From CAIMUS01 sp046347625 (GTDB lineage: Bacteria; Pseudomonadota; Gammaproteobacteria; Competibacterales; Competibacteraceae), in NCBI GenBank assembly GCA_046347625.1, contig JAXMFU010000002.1:1054001-1118000 (forward strand): a stretch of DNA of 64,000 nucleotides, read 5' to 3'. Position 1 is the stretch's first letter. Every line of letters begins with the position of its first letter. The notes under the pieces are model-generated. The model was not told where the DNA came from, searched no databases, and saw only the letters and a list, made by a program, of their open reading frames with translations. This document shows positions 27,506 through 37,068 of the stretch, in pieces. The translations under genes and the position numbers were made by a program.

Positions 27506-27676
27506 ATAAAAGTCGCTGCCTTGTCCAGCCTTATCCGTATCCGACTGTGGCGAGTCTTGTTATCCAGTCGCTTACCGGGGGTCGAATTACCACAGGTCAC
27601 CGACCTGCTGGAGATAAAAGCGATAGTAGCGGAACACATGCAGGAATGGACCCGACCCTGGGAACAGGAGGGGTAG
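27506..27676 (+). pseudogene. Open remnant, C-terminal piece of an unidentified gene
   Basis: A frame of 56 codons without a start ends in TAG at 27674-27676. It reads RLPGVELPQVTDLLEIKAIV and then AEHMQEWTRPWEQEG, which looks like genuine protein sequence rather than noise, but I do not recognise the family. The upstream stop at 27503 and the lack of an initiation site suggest a truncated gene. The mobile element copy A begins 5 bases downstream of its stop. Confidence 0.35.
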
Positions 27677-27681
27677 GACCG

Positions 27682-27818
27682 CATAGGCGCCAGTTTAAGA
27701 GTTAAGCGCTTGAATTAAGGGTTTTGTAGGGTGGGCAGCTTGTCTGCCCACCAATCCTGCATCCGGGGCAGCGTGGGCAGACAAGCTGCCCACCCTACCT
27801 CTTAAACTGGCGCGTATG
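27682..27818. mobile_element. Miniature inverted-repeat element, copy A
   Basis: The ends are inverted repeats: CATAGGCGCCAGTTTAAGAG at the left (27682-27701) and its complement with one mismatch at the right (27799-27818). It is flanked by GGGTAGGACCG (27671-27681) and GGGTATGACCG (27819-27829), an 11-base target duplication with one mismatch. Inside is a GTAGGGTGGGCAG hairpin (27726-27798). It has no coding capacity. A second copy with different interior is at 49669-49819. Confidence 0.8.
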
Positions 27819-27829
27819 GGGTATGACCG

Positions 27830-28543
27830 CTATCTGGAAAAATCGATGCCTTGCTGCGCCAGCAACGCTCGCAACCGCGCCAGTTCGGCTTCGGCGGCTT
27901 CGGCCCGCTGGGCTTCCTGCTCGGCGCGCTGTGCTTCTTGTGCGGCGCGCTGGGCCTCCCGCCTGGCTTGTTGCGCCATCTCCACATAGCTGACAAAGCG
28001 CCGGCCATCCGGCCCGGTCAGACAGAGGTCCATTCCCTCCAACTCGAACCGTATCCCCAACCGAGGACTGACCCAGCCGCGCATTTGGGCAATTTCCATT
28101 AACCGTCCACCCTGCCGAAGCCAACCTTGCAGACGCCCGTTATCCGGATCGTACAGATAATATTCTTCGACCCCGTGGCGGTCATAGAACGCCAGTTTGT
28201 CGGCCATCTCTTTGCGGGTATTGCCCGGTGACATTACCTCGAAGACCACGTGCGGCGCCATCCCGCCTTCTTCCCATTGCTTATACGATCCCCGGTCACC
28301 TTTAGGGCGACCGAAAGCCACCAGTGCATCCGGAGCGATTCGAGTCTTGTTGTCCCCTTCCACCGGATACCAGAGCAGATCGCCGGCCACGAAGACATTG
28401 GGATCGTCGGCAAACAAGTCTCCAAGTCCACCGACCAGGGTGTCGATCCAGCGAAATTGTTTAGTGTTATCGGCCATCGGCTTGCCGTCGCTGTCGGGAT
28501 AGATGATGGGCTTGGCGGGTGTTTCCAGTGGATTCATGCGCAT
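27830..28543 (-). CDS. Uma2 family endonuclease-like protein
   Basis: A PD-(D/E)xK-fold protein of the Uma2 (DUF820) family, 237 residues (the start may be the ATG two codons later, MNPLETP). The typical segments RIAPDALVAFG and APHVVFEVMSPGN, then KLAFYDRHGVEEYYLYDP, carry the putative catalytic Asp and Glu. The C-terminal 50 residues are an Ala/Glu/Arg coiled coil. Such genes are numerous in some bacteria; the biological role is not known. The stop codon touches the target duplication of mobile element copy A. Confidence 0.82.
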   Translation of the reverse strand: MRMNPLETPAKPIIYPDSDGKPMADNTKQFRWIDTLVGGLGDLFADDPNVFVAGDLLWYPVEGDNKTRIAPDALVAFGRPKGDRGSYKQWEEGGMAPHVVFEVMSPGNTRKEMADKLAFYDRHGVEEYYLYDPDNGRLQGWLRQGGRLMEIAQMRGWVSPRLGIRFELEGMDLCLTGPDGRRFVSYVEMAQQARREAQRAAQEAQRAEQEAQRAEAAEAELARLRALLAQQGIDFSR

Positions 28544-28883
28544 GGCCGCTACCCGGTGTTAGCGTGAAAATCCCCGTAGATCGAGTTTGACGCGCCCTCT
28601 ACCGAGCCGGCAACCGGCAGAAGTATTATGGACACGTCGTAAACCGGCATGGGGGACTGAAACCTGATCAGTTAGTTAGGAAATTTGCAAGCAGTATACC
28701 GCCGCCTTCCTACACTCAAAAGCAGCCAAGCATATCCACGCCTGACTATTTGCTGCAACAGCAAATACCTACAATTAGCCAAAGCGAAGCAGTCAGTACC
28801 CTATGATGATATTATTCGGTGATGAACCGCAGATACCACAGAACCCTGGAATCTATTTTGCCCGTCCACCCTGTGGCAATCTC
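28544..28883. other. Intergenic region without recognised gene
   Basis: 340 bases between the Uma2 gene and the protease-like gene. No convincing frame, RNA gene, or strong hairpin was seen. Local base composition is more AT-rich than in the flanking genes. Confidence 0.5.
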
Positions 28884-29246
28884 TCACTTCAAAGGTTTAG
28901 CGGCCATGCGTTTCAGTTCACGTGATACCGGATCGACACCGATGCCGATATTTTCCAGGGCTACGACACCGAGTATCGGCTCGCAATCCTCCGGCCCGAA
29001 AATAATCTGGGTCACGGTTTCGCTACCCATGAAGGAAATGCGAGCAAACCCATAAGGATACTCGACCACCTCGCCGTTGGCGAGTTCATAGACATCCTTT
29101 CCCTCAATGTCGATTCCCGCCGCACGTAAAGCCGAAGCCGGTGCCAGACAATCAATAGCGCCAGTATCGACCAGGAAATCCGTTTCAAAGGGTGGCTGAT
29201 TTTTCTGGAGATTGGAAACGTTTACCGTGACGTGGATAAGGCCCAT
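28884..29246 (-). CDS. Retropepsin-like clan AA aspartic protease
   Basis: A 120-residue protein beginning MGLIHVTVNVSN; the start is chosen because TAGGAG lies upstream and 12 earlier codons lack a site. The flap and active-site region reads FLVDTGAIDCLAP, with the Asp-Thr-Gly of single-domain aspartic proteases, and the C-terminal GVVALENIGIGVDP is the matching hydrophobic-Gly segment. Such enzymes act as homodimers. The natural substrate is unknown. Confidence 0.75.
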   Translation of the reverse strand: MGLIHVTVNVSNLQKNQPPFETDFLVDTGAIDCLAPASALRAAGIDIEGKDVYELANGEVVEYPYGFARISFMGSETVTQIIFGPEDCEPILGVVALENIGIGVDPVSRELKRMAAKPLK

Positions 29247-29329
29247 GCAACTGCTCCTATTATGACCCGCTGCAGTGTGCATATTCCATACTCCACTGCA
29301 TCAGACAAGTCTGACTAAAGTAGAACCAA

Positions 29330-30154
29330 TCAGGGAAACTTAGGAAACTTGGAAAAATCCGGCGGGCGTTTCTCGACATAGGCATTCCTGCCCTCCTGCG
29401 CCTCTTCGCTGAGGTAATACAGCAGGGTGGCGTTGCCTGCCAGTTCCTGAATGCCGGCCTGACCATCCAGTTCGGCATTGAAAGCCGATTTCAGCAGACG
29501 AATGGCCAGCGGACTCTTTGCCTGAATCTTGCGGCACCAGTCGATAGTCGTGGCTTCCAGTTCATCCAGTGGAACCACCTTATTGACCAGGCCCATCGCC
29601 AGCGCTTCCTGGGCGTCGTAGAACTCACAGAGATACCAGATTTCCCTGGCTTTCTTCTGGCCGACGATCCGCGCCAGATAGGAAGCGCCGAAACCACCGT
29701 CGAAACTGCCTACCTTGGGACCGGTCTGGCCGAATCTGGCGTTATCGGCGGCAATCGTCAGATCGCAGACCACATGCAGCACATGACCGCCGCCGATGGC
29801 CCAGCCGGCCACCATGGCGATAACCACCTTGGGACAGGAACGAATCTGTTTTTGTAAATCCAGCACATTCAACCGCGGCACCCGATCCCGACCGACATAA
29901 CCGCCGACGCCACGAACCCGCTGGTCGCCACCGCTGCAAAACGCCTCGCCGCCCTCGCCCGTCAGAACGATCACATCGATATTGGGATTCTGCCGGGACA
30001 GTTCCATCGCTTCGGACAGCTCCATCACCGTCAGCGGTGTAAAGGCATTGCGCACTTCCGGGCGGTTGATGCTGATTTTGGCGATCCCGTCATGGAACTG
30101 GTACAGGATTTCTTCGTAGGGTTTCAGCGTCTGCCAGGGAACGGTACTCTTCAC
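29330..30154 (-). CDS. menB: 1,4-dihydroxy-2-naphthoyl-CoA synthase
   Basis: MenB closes the second ring of naphthoate in menaquinone synthesis. The 274-residue crotonase-family protein carries the family-specific stretches SGGDQRVRG, GYAIGGGH-like AGWAIGGGHVLHVVCDLTIA and QTGPKVGSFDGG, and ends with PPDFSKFPKFP. Other enoyl-CoA hydratases lack these. No other men genes are seen nearby, so either the pathway is dispersed or the enzyme serves another CoA substrate. Confidence 0.85.
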   Translation of the reverse strand: MKSTVPWQTLKPYEEILYQFHDGIAKISINRPEVRNAFTPLTVMELSEAMELSRQNPNIDVIVLTGEGGEAFCSGGDQRVRGVGGYVGRDRVPRLNVLDLQKQIRSCPKVVIAMVAGWAIGGGHVLHVVCDLTIAADNARFGQTGPKVGSFDGGFGASYLARIVGQKKAREIWYLCEFYDAQEALAMGLVNKVVPLDELEATTIDWCRKIQAKSPLAIRLLKSAFNAELDGQAGIQELAGNATLLYYLSEEAQEGRNAYVEKRPPDFSKFPKFP

Positions 30155-30167
30155 AATCGACCTCGCG

Positions 30168-31160
30168 TTACTGCCAGTGACGCAGCGGTAAACCGGGAAC
30201 GGGCGACTCGAACGTCAATAAATGCGGCATGGCCAGCGTCCCCATATAGACCGTCCTCAGTTCCGGCCCGGCAAAGGCAATACTGGTCGGAAACTGAAGG
30301 GTCTTGCCCGCCGTCGCCAGGAAATCCTCGGGCGTCAAAGCGCCCGTCGCCACCTGAGCGGCGAAGCGCTCCAGCGCCGCCTCGTTCGGCTCTTCGAACA
30401 CTATGTGAGGTTCACCGTCCGGCGTCAGGATCCAAAGGCCGTTGCGCAACACCATCGCCACCCAGAGATTGCCTTGCGCATCGAAAGCGATGCCGTCCAC
30501 ATAGGCGCCCGGTCCCAGCTCGTCCGGGCCGAAACTTTCCCGGTGATAAAGGCTGCCGTCCGCCGCCACCTGGAAGCGCACGATCCGTCGTGCCATGGTT
30601 TCGGCCACGTAGAGATATTGTTCGCGGGCATCCAGGCGAATCTCGTTGGCGGCGTAAAAGCCGTCGGCGACGATGCGTGCGCCCTTTTCATCGATCAGAA
30701 CGATATAGCCGTCCGGTTGTGGATCGGCGGCGGCCAGAAACCAGGGTGTCCGGCGGCTAGTGACGGACAGCCACAGGCGATCGCGACTGTCGAGCCAGGG
30801 AAAGTTGACCGCGCCCAGGGGTCGGCCTGCGATTTCACTCAAGAGGATAACGCAGCGGCCGTCTCGATAGAGCTTGTACAGCCGGCTGTCGGCCAGATTG
30901 GCGACGTACAAATTGCCTTCCCGGTCCATGGCCAATCCATTGGGTTCACCACCGGTATCGCCAAGCAGGGTCTGCACGCCATCGGGTCGGATGCAGGTGG
31001 CGGTCCCGCGCTTATCGGATACCCACAGCGTACCGTCGCGTTCGGCAAGCACGCTTTCGGGCTGACAGAGATCCCGCCCGAACCGGCGCAGTTTCGCCAA
31101 GGGCAGCGTGAAATTTTTAATGGCAGGCATGGCCGGCAAGTCGTATCCCGGTCGTCTCAA
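30168..31160 (-). CDS. SMP-30/gluconolactonase/LRE-like protein
   Basis: A 330-residue predicted six-bladed beta-propeller. Features include ESVLAERDGTLWVSDKRG, GEPNGLAMDREGNLYVAN, the YAANEIRLD metal-site segment and YVDGIAFDAQGNLWVAM. These match calcium-dependent lactonases, which hydrolyse sugar lactones, but substrates vary widely. It overlaps gyrB by 4 bases and lies 13 bases from menB, so the three genes may be co-transcribed, an odd combination. Confidence 0.78.
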   Translation of the reverse strand: MRRPGYDLPAMPAIKNFTLPLAKLRRFGRDLCQPESVLAERDGTLWVSDKRGTATCIRPDGVQTLLGDTGGEPNGLAMDREGNLYVANLADSRLYKLYRDGRCVILLSEIAGRPLGAVNFPWLDSRDRLWLSVTSRRTPWFLAAADPQPDGYIVLIDEKGARIVADGFYAANEIRLDAREQYLYVAETMARRIVRFQVAADGSLYHRESFGPDELGPGAYVDGIAFDAQGNLWVAMVLRNGLWILTPDGEPHIVFEEPNEAALERFAAQVATGALTPEDFLATAGKTLQFPTSIAFAGPELRTVYMGTLAMPHLLTFESPVPGLPLRHWQ

Positions 31161-33571
31161 ATATCCAGATTGGCCACGGCCAGGGCGTTCTGCTCGATAA
31201 AATCGCGCCGCGGTTCCACCTGGTCGCCCATGAGGGTGGTGAAGATCTCATCGGCGGCGACGGCGTCCTCGATGCGCACCTGCAGCAGTCGACGGGTCTC
31301 CGGATTCATGGTGGTTTCCCAGAGCTGCGCCGGATTCATCTCGCCCAGACCCTTATAACGCTGAATTTGTTGGCCACGCTTGGCTTCTTCCAGCAACCAA
31401 TTCATCGCCTGAGTAAAGCTGTTGACTTCCTGGCTGCGCTCGCCGCGCCGCACCTGCGCGCCGGGACCGAACAGGCCCTCCAGCTTGGCGCCCAGGCTGA
31501 CGATGTTTTGATATTCCGGCGACTGGAAAAACTCCAGCGACAGGTGGGTTTCCCGGGTCAGGCCATGAGTATTGCGCAGCACCGCAATGGCCGGTGTTTC
31601 CCGGCCCTCGCGCGGCTCCATGGTCGCGCTGTAGATGGCCTTCTCACCCTGCCGGGCGTTCAGGCGCTTGACCAGATCGGCCAGCCAGGCTTCCAGATAA
31701 ACCTCATCTTTCAAGCGCTCGCGACTGAGCCGTGGCATGTGCACGAACTGCTCCAGCAGAGCCCGATCGTAGCGCTGCCCCAGCCGCTGGATCATGGCCA
31801 TGACCGCCATGTGACTCCGGGCCAGATGCTCCAGCGCATTGCCGCTGAGCGGCGGTGTCTCCGCCGCAGGTATCAAAACGGCACCGTCCAGGGCGGCCTG
31901 CAGGAGATAGGCGGTAAATTCGGCTTCATCCTTGACGTATTGTTCCTGCTTGCCACGCTTGACCTTGTACAACGGTGGCTGGGCGATATAAATATGGCCC
32001 CGCTCCACCAGTTCCACCATCTGCCGGTAGAAGAACGTCAACAGCAGAGTACGGATGTGACTTCCATCAACGTCCGCATCAGTCATAAGAATCACACGAT
32101 GGTAGCGCAGCTTCTCCAGATTGAATTCCTCCGGGCCGATACCACAGCCGAGCGCAGTGATCAGCGTGCCGACCTCGGCGGAAGACAGCATGCGATCGAA
32201 CCGGGCTTTCTCGACATTCAGAATCTTGCCCTTGAGCGGCAGGATGGCCTGGAAGCGGCGATCCCGACCCTGCTTGGCGGAGCCGCCGGCGGAGTCGCCT
32301 TCCACCAGAAATAATTCCGTCAGGCCCGGATCTTTTTCCTGGCAGTCTGCCAGCTTGCCCGGCAGATCGGCGATATCCAAGGCGCTCTTGCGGCGGGTCA
32401 TCTCCCGGGCCCGGCGGGCGGCCTCGCGAGCGCGGGCGGCTTCGATGATCTTGCCGGTAATGGCGCGCGCTTCCACGGGATGCTCCAGTAGAAATTCCCG
32501 AAATTTCTCGGCCAGCACCGTTTCGACAGCGGGCCGGACCTCGGAAGACACCAGTTTATCCTTGGTTTGAGAGGAGAACTTCGGATCGTGCAACTTCACC
32601 GACAGCACCGCCGTCATGCCTTCGCGGGCATCGTCGCCGGTAGTGGCGACCTTGGCTTTCTTGAGCAGCCCCTCCTCTTCCATGTACTGGTTCAGGGTCC
32701 GAGTCAGGGCGGTGCGAAAGCCGATCAAATGGGTGCCGCCATCCCGCTGCGGAATATTGTTGGTAAAGCAGAAAATATTTTCCTGATAGGAATCGTTCCA
32801 CTGGATGGCCACTTCCACGCCGATGCCGTCGCGCTCGGCATCGATGTAAAACACCGACTCGTGCAGCGGCGTTTTCTTGCGGTTCAGATGTTCCACGAAG
32901 GCCCGGATACCACCCTGGTACTCGAAGGTATCGCTGTTGCCGTTACGCTCGTCGTAAAGCCGGATACAGACGCCCGAATTCAGGAAGGACAACTCGCGCA
33001 GGCGCTTGGCCAGTACGTCGTAGTGAAAATCGATATTGCTGAAAACCTCGGCGCTGGGGCGGAAATGCACCTCGGTGCCGGTCAGTTCGGTTTTCCCGAT
33101 GACCAGCAGATCCGTCTGCGGCACGCCCATGGCGTATTCCTGCTGATGGATCTTGCCGTCACGGCGGATGGTCAGGCGTAGATATTCGGACAGCGCATTG
33201 ACCACCGACACGCCAACGCCGTGCAGACCGCCGGAAATCTTGTAGGAATGGTCGTCGAATTTGCCGCCGGCATGCAGAATGGTCATGATGACCTCGGCGG
33301 CGGAGCGGCCCTCCGGATGGGGATCCACCGGAATGCCGCGACCGTTGTCGATCACCGTAATCGATTCGTCGGCATGAATTTTCACGCTGATTTCATCGCA
33401 GTAACCTGCCAGGGCTTCGTCGATGGAATTATCCACCACCTCGAAGACCATGTGGTGCAGGCCGGTGCCGTCATCGGTATCGCCGATGTACATGCCTGGA
33501 CGCTTGCGGACCGCATCCAGCCCCTTGAGAACGGTGATGCTGGCGGAAGTATAGGCTGAGCTCTCACTCAT
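31157..33571 (-). CDS. gyrB: DNA gyrase subunit B
   Basis: ATPase/TOPRIM subunit of gyrase, introducing negative supercoils. At 804 residues it equals E. coli GyrB and includes the extra gammaproteobacterial insert after the TOPRIM domain (about 560-730). Present are GHKL motifs (VVDNSIDEALAG, IDNGRGIPVD, SGGLHGVGVSVVNALS), TOPRIM EGDSAGGSA and DADVDGSHI, and the conserved QRYKGLGEMNPAQLWETTMNP. It is not next to dnaA-dnaN-recF here; instead it is divergent from yajC. Confidence 0.97.
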   Translation of the reverse strand: MSESSAYTSASITVLKGLDAVRKRPGMYIGDTDDGTGLHHMVFEVVDNSIDEALAGYCDEISVKIHADESITVIDNGRGIPVDPHPEGRSAAEVIMTILHAGGKFDDHSYKISGGLHGVGVSVVNALSEYLRLTIRRDGKIHQQEYAMGVPQTDLLVIGKTELTGTEVHFRPSAEVFSNIDFHYDVLAKRLRELSFLNSGVCIRLYDERNGNSDTFEYQGGIRAFVEHLNRKKTPLHESVFYIDAERDGIGVEVAIQWNDSYQENIFCFTNNIPQRDGGTHLIGFRTALTRTLNQYMEEEGLLKKAKVATTGDDAREGMTAVLSVKLHDPKFSSQTKDKLVSSEVRPAVETVLAEKFREFLLEHPVEARAITGKIIEAARAREAARRAREMTRRKSALDIADLPGKLADCQEKDPGLTELFLVEGDSAGGSAKQGRDRRFQAILPLKGKILNVEKARFDRMLSSAEVGTLITALGCGIGPEEFNLEKLRYHRVILMTDADVDGSHIRTLLLTFFYRQMVELVERGHIYIAQPPLYKVKRGKQEQYVKDEAEFTAYLLQAALDGAVLIPAAETPPLSGNALEHLARSHMAVMAMIQRLGQRYDRALLEQFVHMPRLSRERLKDEVYLEAWLADLVKRLNARQGEKAIYSATMEPREGRETPAIAVLRNTHGLTRETHLSLEFFQSPEYQNIVSLGAKLEGLFGPGAQVRRGERSQEVNSFTQAMNWLLEEAKRGQQIQRYKGLGEMNPAQLWETTMNPETRRLLQVRIEDAVAADEIFTTLMGDQVEPRRDFIEQNALAVANLDI

Positions 33572-33770
33572 GGGTTTTCTGTTTCCATCTCGTGTAAGCG
33601 TGCATTATACCATTATGCCGATAACGTCACGGTCTATCACGCTGATGACCTCTCCTAATGGGAGCGACCCCTGCCGCGATCATCGATTCGAACGGCCGTC
33701 CGCTTGGCACCGGTAGGTCGCATGTACCGCAGTGTTCTACGAAAAACACGGGCAACCGGCGGCGCCTGTG

Positions 33771-33776
33771 TATAAT
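33771..33776 (+). promoter_or_regulatory. Candidate -10 box for yajC-secDF
   Basis: A perfect TATAAT stands 72 bases before the yajC start; the -35 region 17 bases upstream is not close to consensus. It lies in the gyrB/yajC divergent gap. Suggestive only. Confidence 0.35.
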
Positions 33777-33842
33777 ATTTGGCCTTTATAACGGTCTCTG
33801 ACCGGTTCCATTACCTACGATAATCCAGCCTTGGGAAGTACT

Positions 33843-34184
33843 ATGAACTTTTCCTTGATTGCCGATGCCATGGCGCAGGCCCAGGGTCCGGCTGCCGGTC
33901 AGCCGAGTATGCTCGGAATGCTGCTGCCGATGCTGATCCTGTTCGGAGCCTTTTATTTTTTCATGATCCGTCCCCAGCAAAAGCGGGCCAAGGAGCACCA
34001 GCAGCTCATAGAATCGCTGAAAAAAGGCGATGAAGTCCAGATCGAGAGCGGCATCATCGGCCGCATCATCGAAGTGGGTGAAGAATTTATCCGGCTGGAA
34101 GTGGCGGATAACGTGCAACTGAAAGTGCGGAAAAAGTTCGTGTCCACTCCGCTGCTCAAAGGCACTGTCAAGGGCGACCTGTAA
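33843..34184 (+). CDS. yajC: Preprotein translocase subunit YajC
   Basis: A 113-residue single-span inner-membrane protein of the SecDF-YajC complex. The ATG at 33843 gives MNFSLIADAMAQAQGPA; GGGAAG precedes it. The membrane helix (about 25-45) is followed by IRPQQKRAKEHQQLIESLKKGDEV and the IGRIIEV core. It is 27 bases upstream of secD, the usual operon order. Confidence 0.95.
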   Translation: MNFSLIADAMAQAQGPAAGQPSMLGMLLPMLILFGAFYFFMIRPQQKRAKEHQQLIESLKKGDEVQIESGIIGRIIEVGEEFIRLEVADNVQLKVRKKFVSTPLLKGTVKGDL

Positions 34185-34211
34185 ACGCCTGCATAGCAAA
34201 GAAGACAGCTT

Positions 34212-36077
34212 ATGTTAAATCAGTATCCCTGGTGGAAAAACCTGCTCATCGGTTTGGTTGCGGTACTCGGCATCCTCTACGCGCTGCCCAATCTGTTTGG
34301 TGAAAACGAAGCGGTGCAAATCTCTCCGGCGCGGGCCGCCGTAACCGTCGATCAAGTCTTATACGAACGGGTGGAGAAAATCCTTAAAGAAAAGGATGTT
34401 CCTTTCAAGGCCATGGAATTGAACACGGTCGATCGGCGTCTGCTGATCCGTTTCCAGAACGCGGAGACTCAGCTTAAGGCGCAGGATCTTCTTAAGGATG
34501 CTCTGGGACGGGATTACGTGGTGGCTCTTAACCTGGCACCCGACACTCCGGCATTTCTGCGCGCTCTGGGGTTACGCCCCATGTACGAAGGTCTGGATCT
34601 ACGTGGCGGCGTCTATTTCCTGATGCAGGTCGATATGAACGCCGCTCTCAAGCAGGCCGAGGAAGCCTATGTCGATGATGTGCGCGCCCTGTTGCGGGAC
34701 GAGAAAATCCGCTACGTCACGGTGGACCGCGCCGCCGGCGGCGGCATCCGGATCGGCTTCAAGGAAGCGACGGAACGGGATAAGGCAGTCACAGTACTGA
34801 AGCAGAAGCTGCGTAATCTGCAACTCAGCCAGATTCCCGACAGTCTCGACCTGAAACTGACCTTGAGCGAGCAGGAGATCAGGGAGAAACGGGATCTGGC
34901 CTTGCAGCAGAATCTCACCACGTTGCGCAACCGGATCAATGAGCTGGGGGTCTCGGAACCCTTGATCCAGCGCCAAGGCGCCGACCGCATCATCGTGCAA
35001 TTGGCCGGTGTGCAGGACACGGCCCGTGCCAAGGAAATCCTGGGCGCGACCGCTACCCTGGAATTCCGGCTGGTGGATACCGATCATGATGCCCGTGAGG
35101 CCGAGACCACCGGCCGTGCGCCCGTCGGCTCACGCCTCTATCATGACCGCCAGGGCCGGCCGGTACTGCTGCAAAAGCGGGTCATGCTGACCGGTGACTA
35201 TATCGTCGATGCCGCCTCCGGCCTGGAGCAGCAGAACGGCCAGCCGGCGGTATTCGTTACCCTGGACGGCACCGGCGCCAAGCGGATGGAAGAAGGCACC
35301 AAGGACAATATCGGCAAACCGATGGCGGTGGTGTTCATCGAAAACAAGACCGAGACCAAGATGGTCGACGGCGAGCCGCGCAAATCCAACTATAAGGTGG
35401 AGGAGGTGATCAGCGTCGCCACCATCCGCGACCGCCTGGGTAAGCGCTTTCAGATCACCGGGCTGGAGGGTACCGAGGAAGCCCGTAACCTGGCCCTGCT
35501 GCTGCGTGCCGGCGCCCTGGCCGCACCGGTGGAAATCATCGAAGAGCGCACGGTAGGTCCCAGCGCCGGACAGGAGAACAAAGACCAGGGCAAACGCTCG
35601 GCCTATATCGCGCTGGTGTTGATCTGGGCTTTTATGTGGTTTTACTACCGGCAGTTCGGTTTTATCTCCGGCGTGGCCTTACTCTTCCATGTGATCCTGA
35701 TCATCGCGGCGCTCTCCCTGTTGCAGGCCACGCTGACCTTACCCGGTATCGCCGGTATCGTCCTGACCATCGGCATGGCGGTGGACGCCAATGTGCTGAT
35801 CTATGAACGTATCCGCGAAGAACTCAAGCAGGGCAATACCCCTCAGGCAGCTATTCATGCCGGGTTCGAACGGGCTTTCGCCACGATTCTGGACTCCAAT
35901 GTCACCACCCTGATCGCCGCCGTGTTGCTGTTTTTGTTGGGTAGCGGTCCGGTCAAAGGTTTTGCGGTCACCCTGACGATCGGTATTTTGACGACCATTT
36001 TTACGGCGGTGACGTTCAGCCGGGCGATCATCAATTACCTTTACGGTGGACGCCGTCTGGAAGAACTATCGGTCTGA
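34212..36077 (+). CDS. secD: Protein translocase subunit SecD
   Basis: SecD uses the proton gradient to help pull exported proteins across the inner membrane. The 621-residue protein begins with membrane helix 1 (about 10-27), carries the conserved GLDLRGGVYFLMQVD, a large periplasmic P1 region and six C-terminal helices with GIVLTIGMAVDANVLIYERIREE. Length is close to E. coli SecD. secF starts 12 bases downstream. Confidence 0.97.
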   Translation: MLNQYPWWKNLLIGLVAVLGILYALPNLFGENEAVQISPARAAVTVDQVLYERVEKILKEKDVPFKAMELNTVDRRLLIRFQNAETQLKAQDLLKDALGRDYVVALNLAPDTPAFLRALGLRPMYEGLDLRGGVYFLMQVDMNAALKQAEEAYVDDVRALLRDEKIRYVTVDRAAGGGIRIGFKEATERDKAVTVLKQKLRNLQLSQIPDSLDLKLTLSEQEIREKRDLALQQNLTTLRNRINELGVSEPLIQRQGADRIIVQLAGVQDTARAKEILGATATLEFRLVDTDHDAREAETTGRAPVGSRLYHDRQGRPVLLQKRVMLTGDYIVDAASGLEQQNGQPAVFVTLDGTGAKRMEEGTKDNIGKPMAVVFIENKTETKMVDGEPRKSNYKVEEVISVATIRDRLGKRFQITGLEGTEEARNLALLLRAGALAAPVEIIEERTVGPSAGQENKDQGKRSAYIALVLIWAFMWFYYRQFGFISGVALLFHVILIIAALSLLQATLTLPGIAGIVLTIGMAVDANVLIYERIREELKQGNTPQAAIHAGFERAFATILDSNVTTLIAAVLLFLLGSGPVKGFAVTLTIGILTTIFTAVTFSRAIINYLYGGRRLEELSV

Positions 36078-36089
36078 AGGTGAACTAGT

Positions 36090-37037
36090 ATGAAGACTAA
36101 ATTCCGGACATTTATCGGCGAAACCCATATCGATTTTATGAGCAAGGACAAGCTGGCCCTGAAGATGTCTCTGGTGGTGCTGGCGATTTGCTTACTGTCC
36201 TTGCTGTTCCGCGGCTTGAATCTGGGACTGGATTTTACCGGTGGTACCGTCGTCGAGGCGCACTACCCGACGCCGGTGGCCATGCCCGACGTGCGCCAGG
36301 CGCTGGTCACGGCGGGTTTTCACGATGCCCAGTCCCAGTACTTCGGAACATCCACCGATATCTTGCTGCGTCTGCCGCCACGCGAGGGTTTAAGCGCAGG
36401 CGATATCAGCCAGCAGGTGCTGGCCGCACTCAAGCAAGTCCCGGGTGGCGAGCAGGTCCAACTACGGCGGGTGGAGTTCGTCGGTCCCCAGGTGGGACAG
36501 GAACTGGTGGAGAACGGTGGTTTGGCGATGCTCTTCGCCCTGATCGGTATTATGGCTTATGTGGCTTTCCGCTTCGAGTGGAAACTGGCGCTGGGAACCG
36601 TTGCCGCCACGCTCCACGATCTGGTTTTTACCGTGGGTGTCTTCTCGCTGTTTCAGATCGAATTCGACCTGACGGTGCTGGCGGCAATCCTGGCGGTGAC
36701 CGGTTATTCGGTGAACGACACCGTGGTAGTGCTGGACCGGATTCGGGAAAATTTCCGTAAAATGCGGCGCGAATCGGTGCGCGAGATCATGAACGTCTCG
36801 ATCAATCAAACCCTGACCCGAACGATTATCACCGCATTTACCGTTTTTCTCTCGATGGTGGTGCTGCTGCTTTTCGGTGGACCGATCTTACGCGGTTTTT
36901 CCATCGCCATGCTGATCGGTGTCATCGTGGGTACCTATTCGTCCATTTATATCGCCAGCGCGAGCGCTTTGCACCTGGATATCAAACGGGAGGATCTATT
37001 ACCCAGGGCCAAGGAGGCATTGGATAACCGGCCTTGA
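36090..37037 (+). CDS. secF: Protein translocase subunit SecF
   Basis: A 315-residue partner of SecD with six membrane helices. The signature GLNLGLDFTGGTVVE follows helix 1, and the AVTGYSVNDTVVVLDRIREN motif and NQTLTRTIITAFTVFLSMVVL follow. It ends the yajC-secD-secF operon; the tandem hairpin duplication and hicBA island begin 31 bases later. Confidence 0.97.
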   Translation: MKTKFRTFIGETHIDFMSKDKLALKMSLVVLAICLLSLLFRGLNLGLDFTGGTVVEAHYPTPVAMPDVRQALVTAGFHDAQSQYFGTSTDILLRLPPREGLSAGDISQQVLAALKQVPGGEQVQLRRVEFVGPQVGQELVENGGLAMLFALIGIMAYVAFRFEWKLALGTVAATLHDLVFTVGVFSLFQIEFDLTVLAAILAVTGYSVNDTVVVLDRIRENFRKMRRESVREIMNVSINQTLTRTIITAFTVFLSMVVLLLFGGPILRGFSIAMLIGVIVGTYSSIYIASASALHLDIKREDLLPRAKEALDNRP

Positions 37038-37068
37038 GCTTGGAAAGCCTTTGGTTGTTATTAATGGT

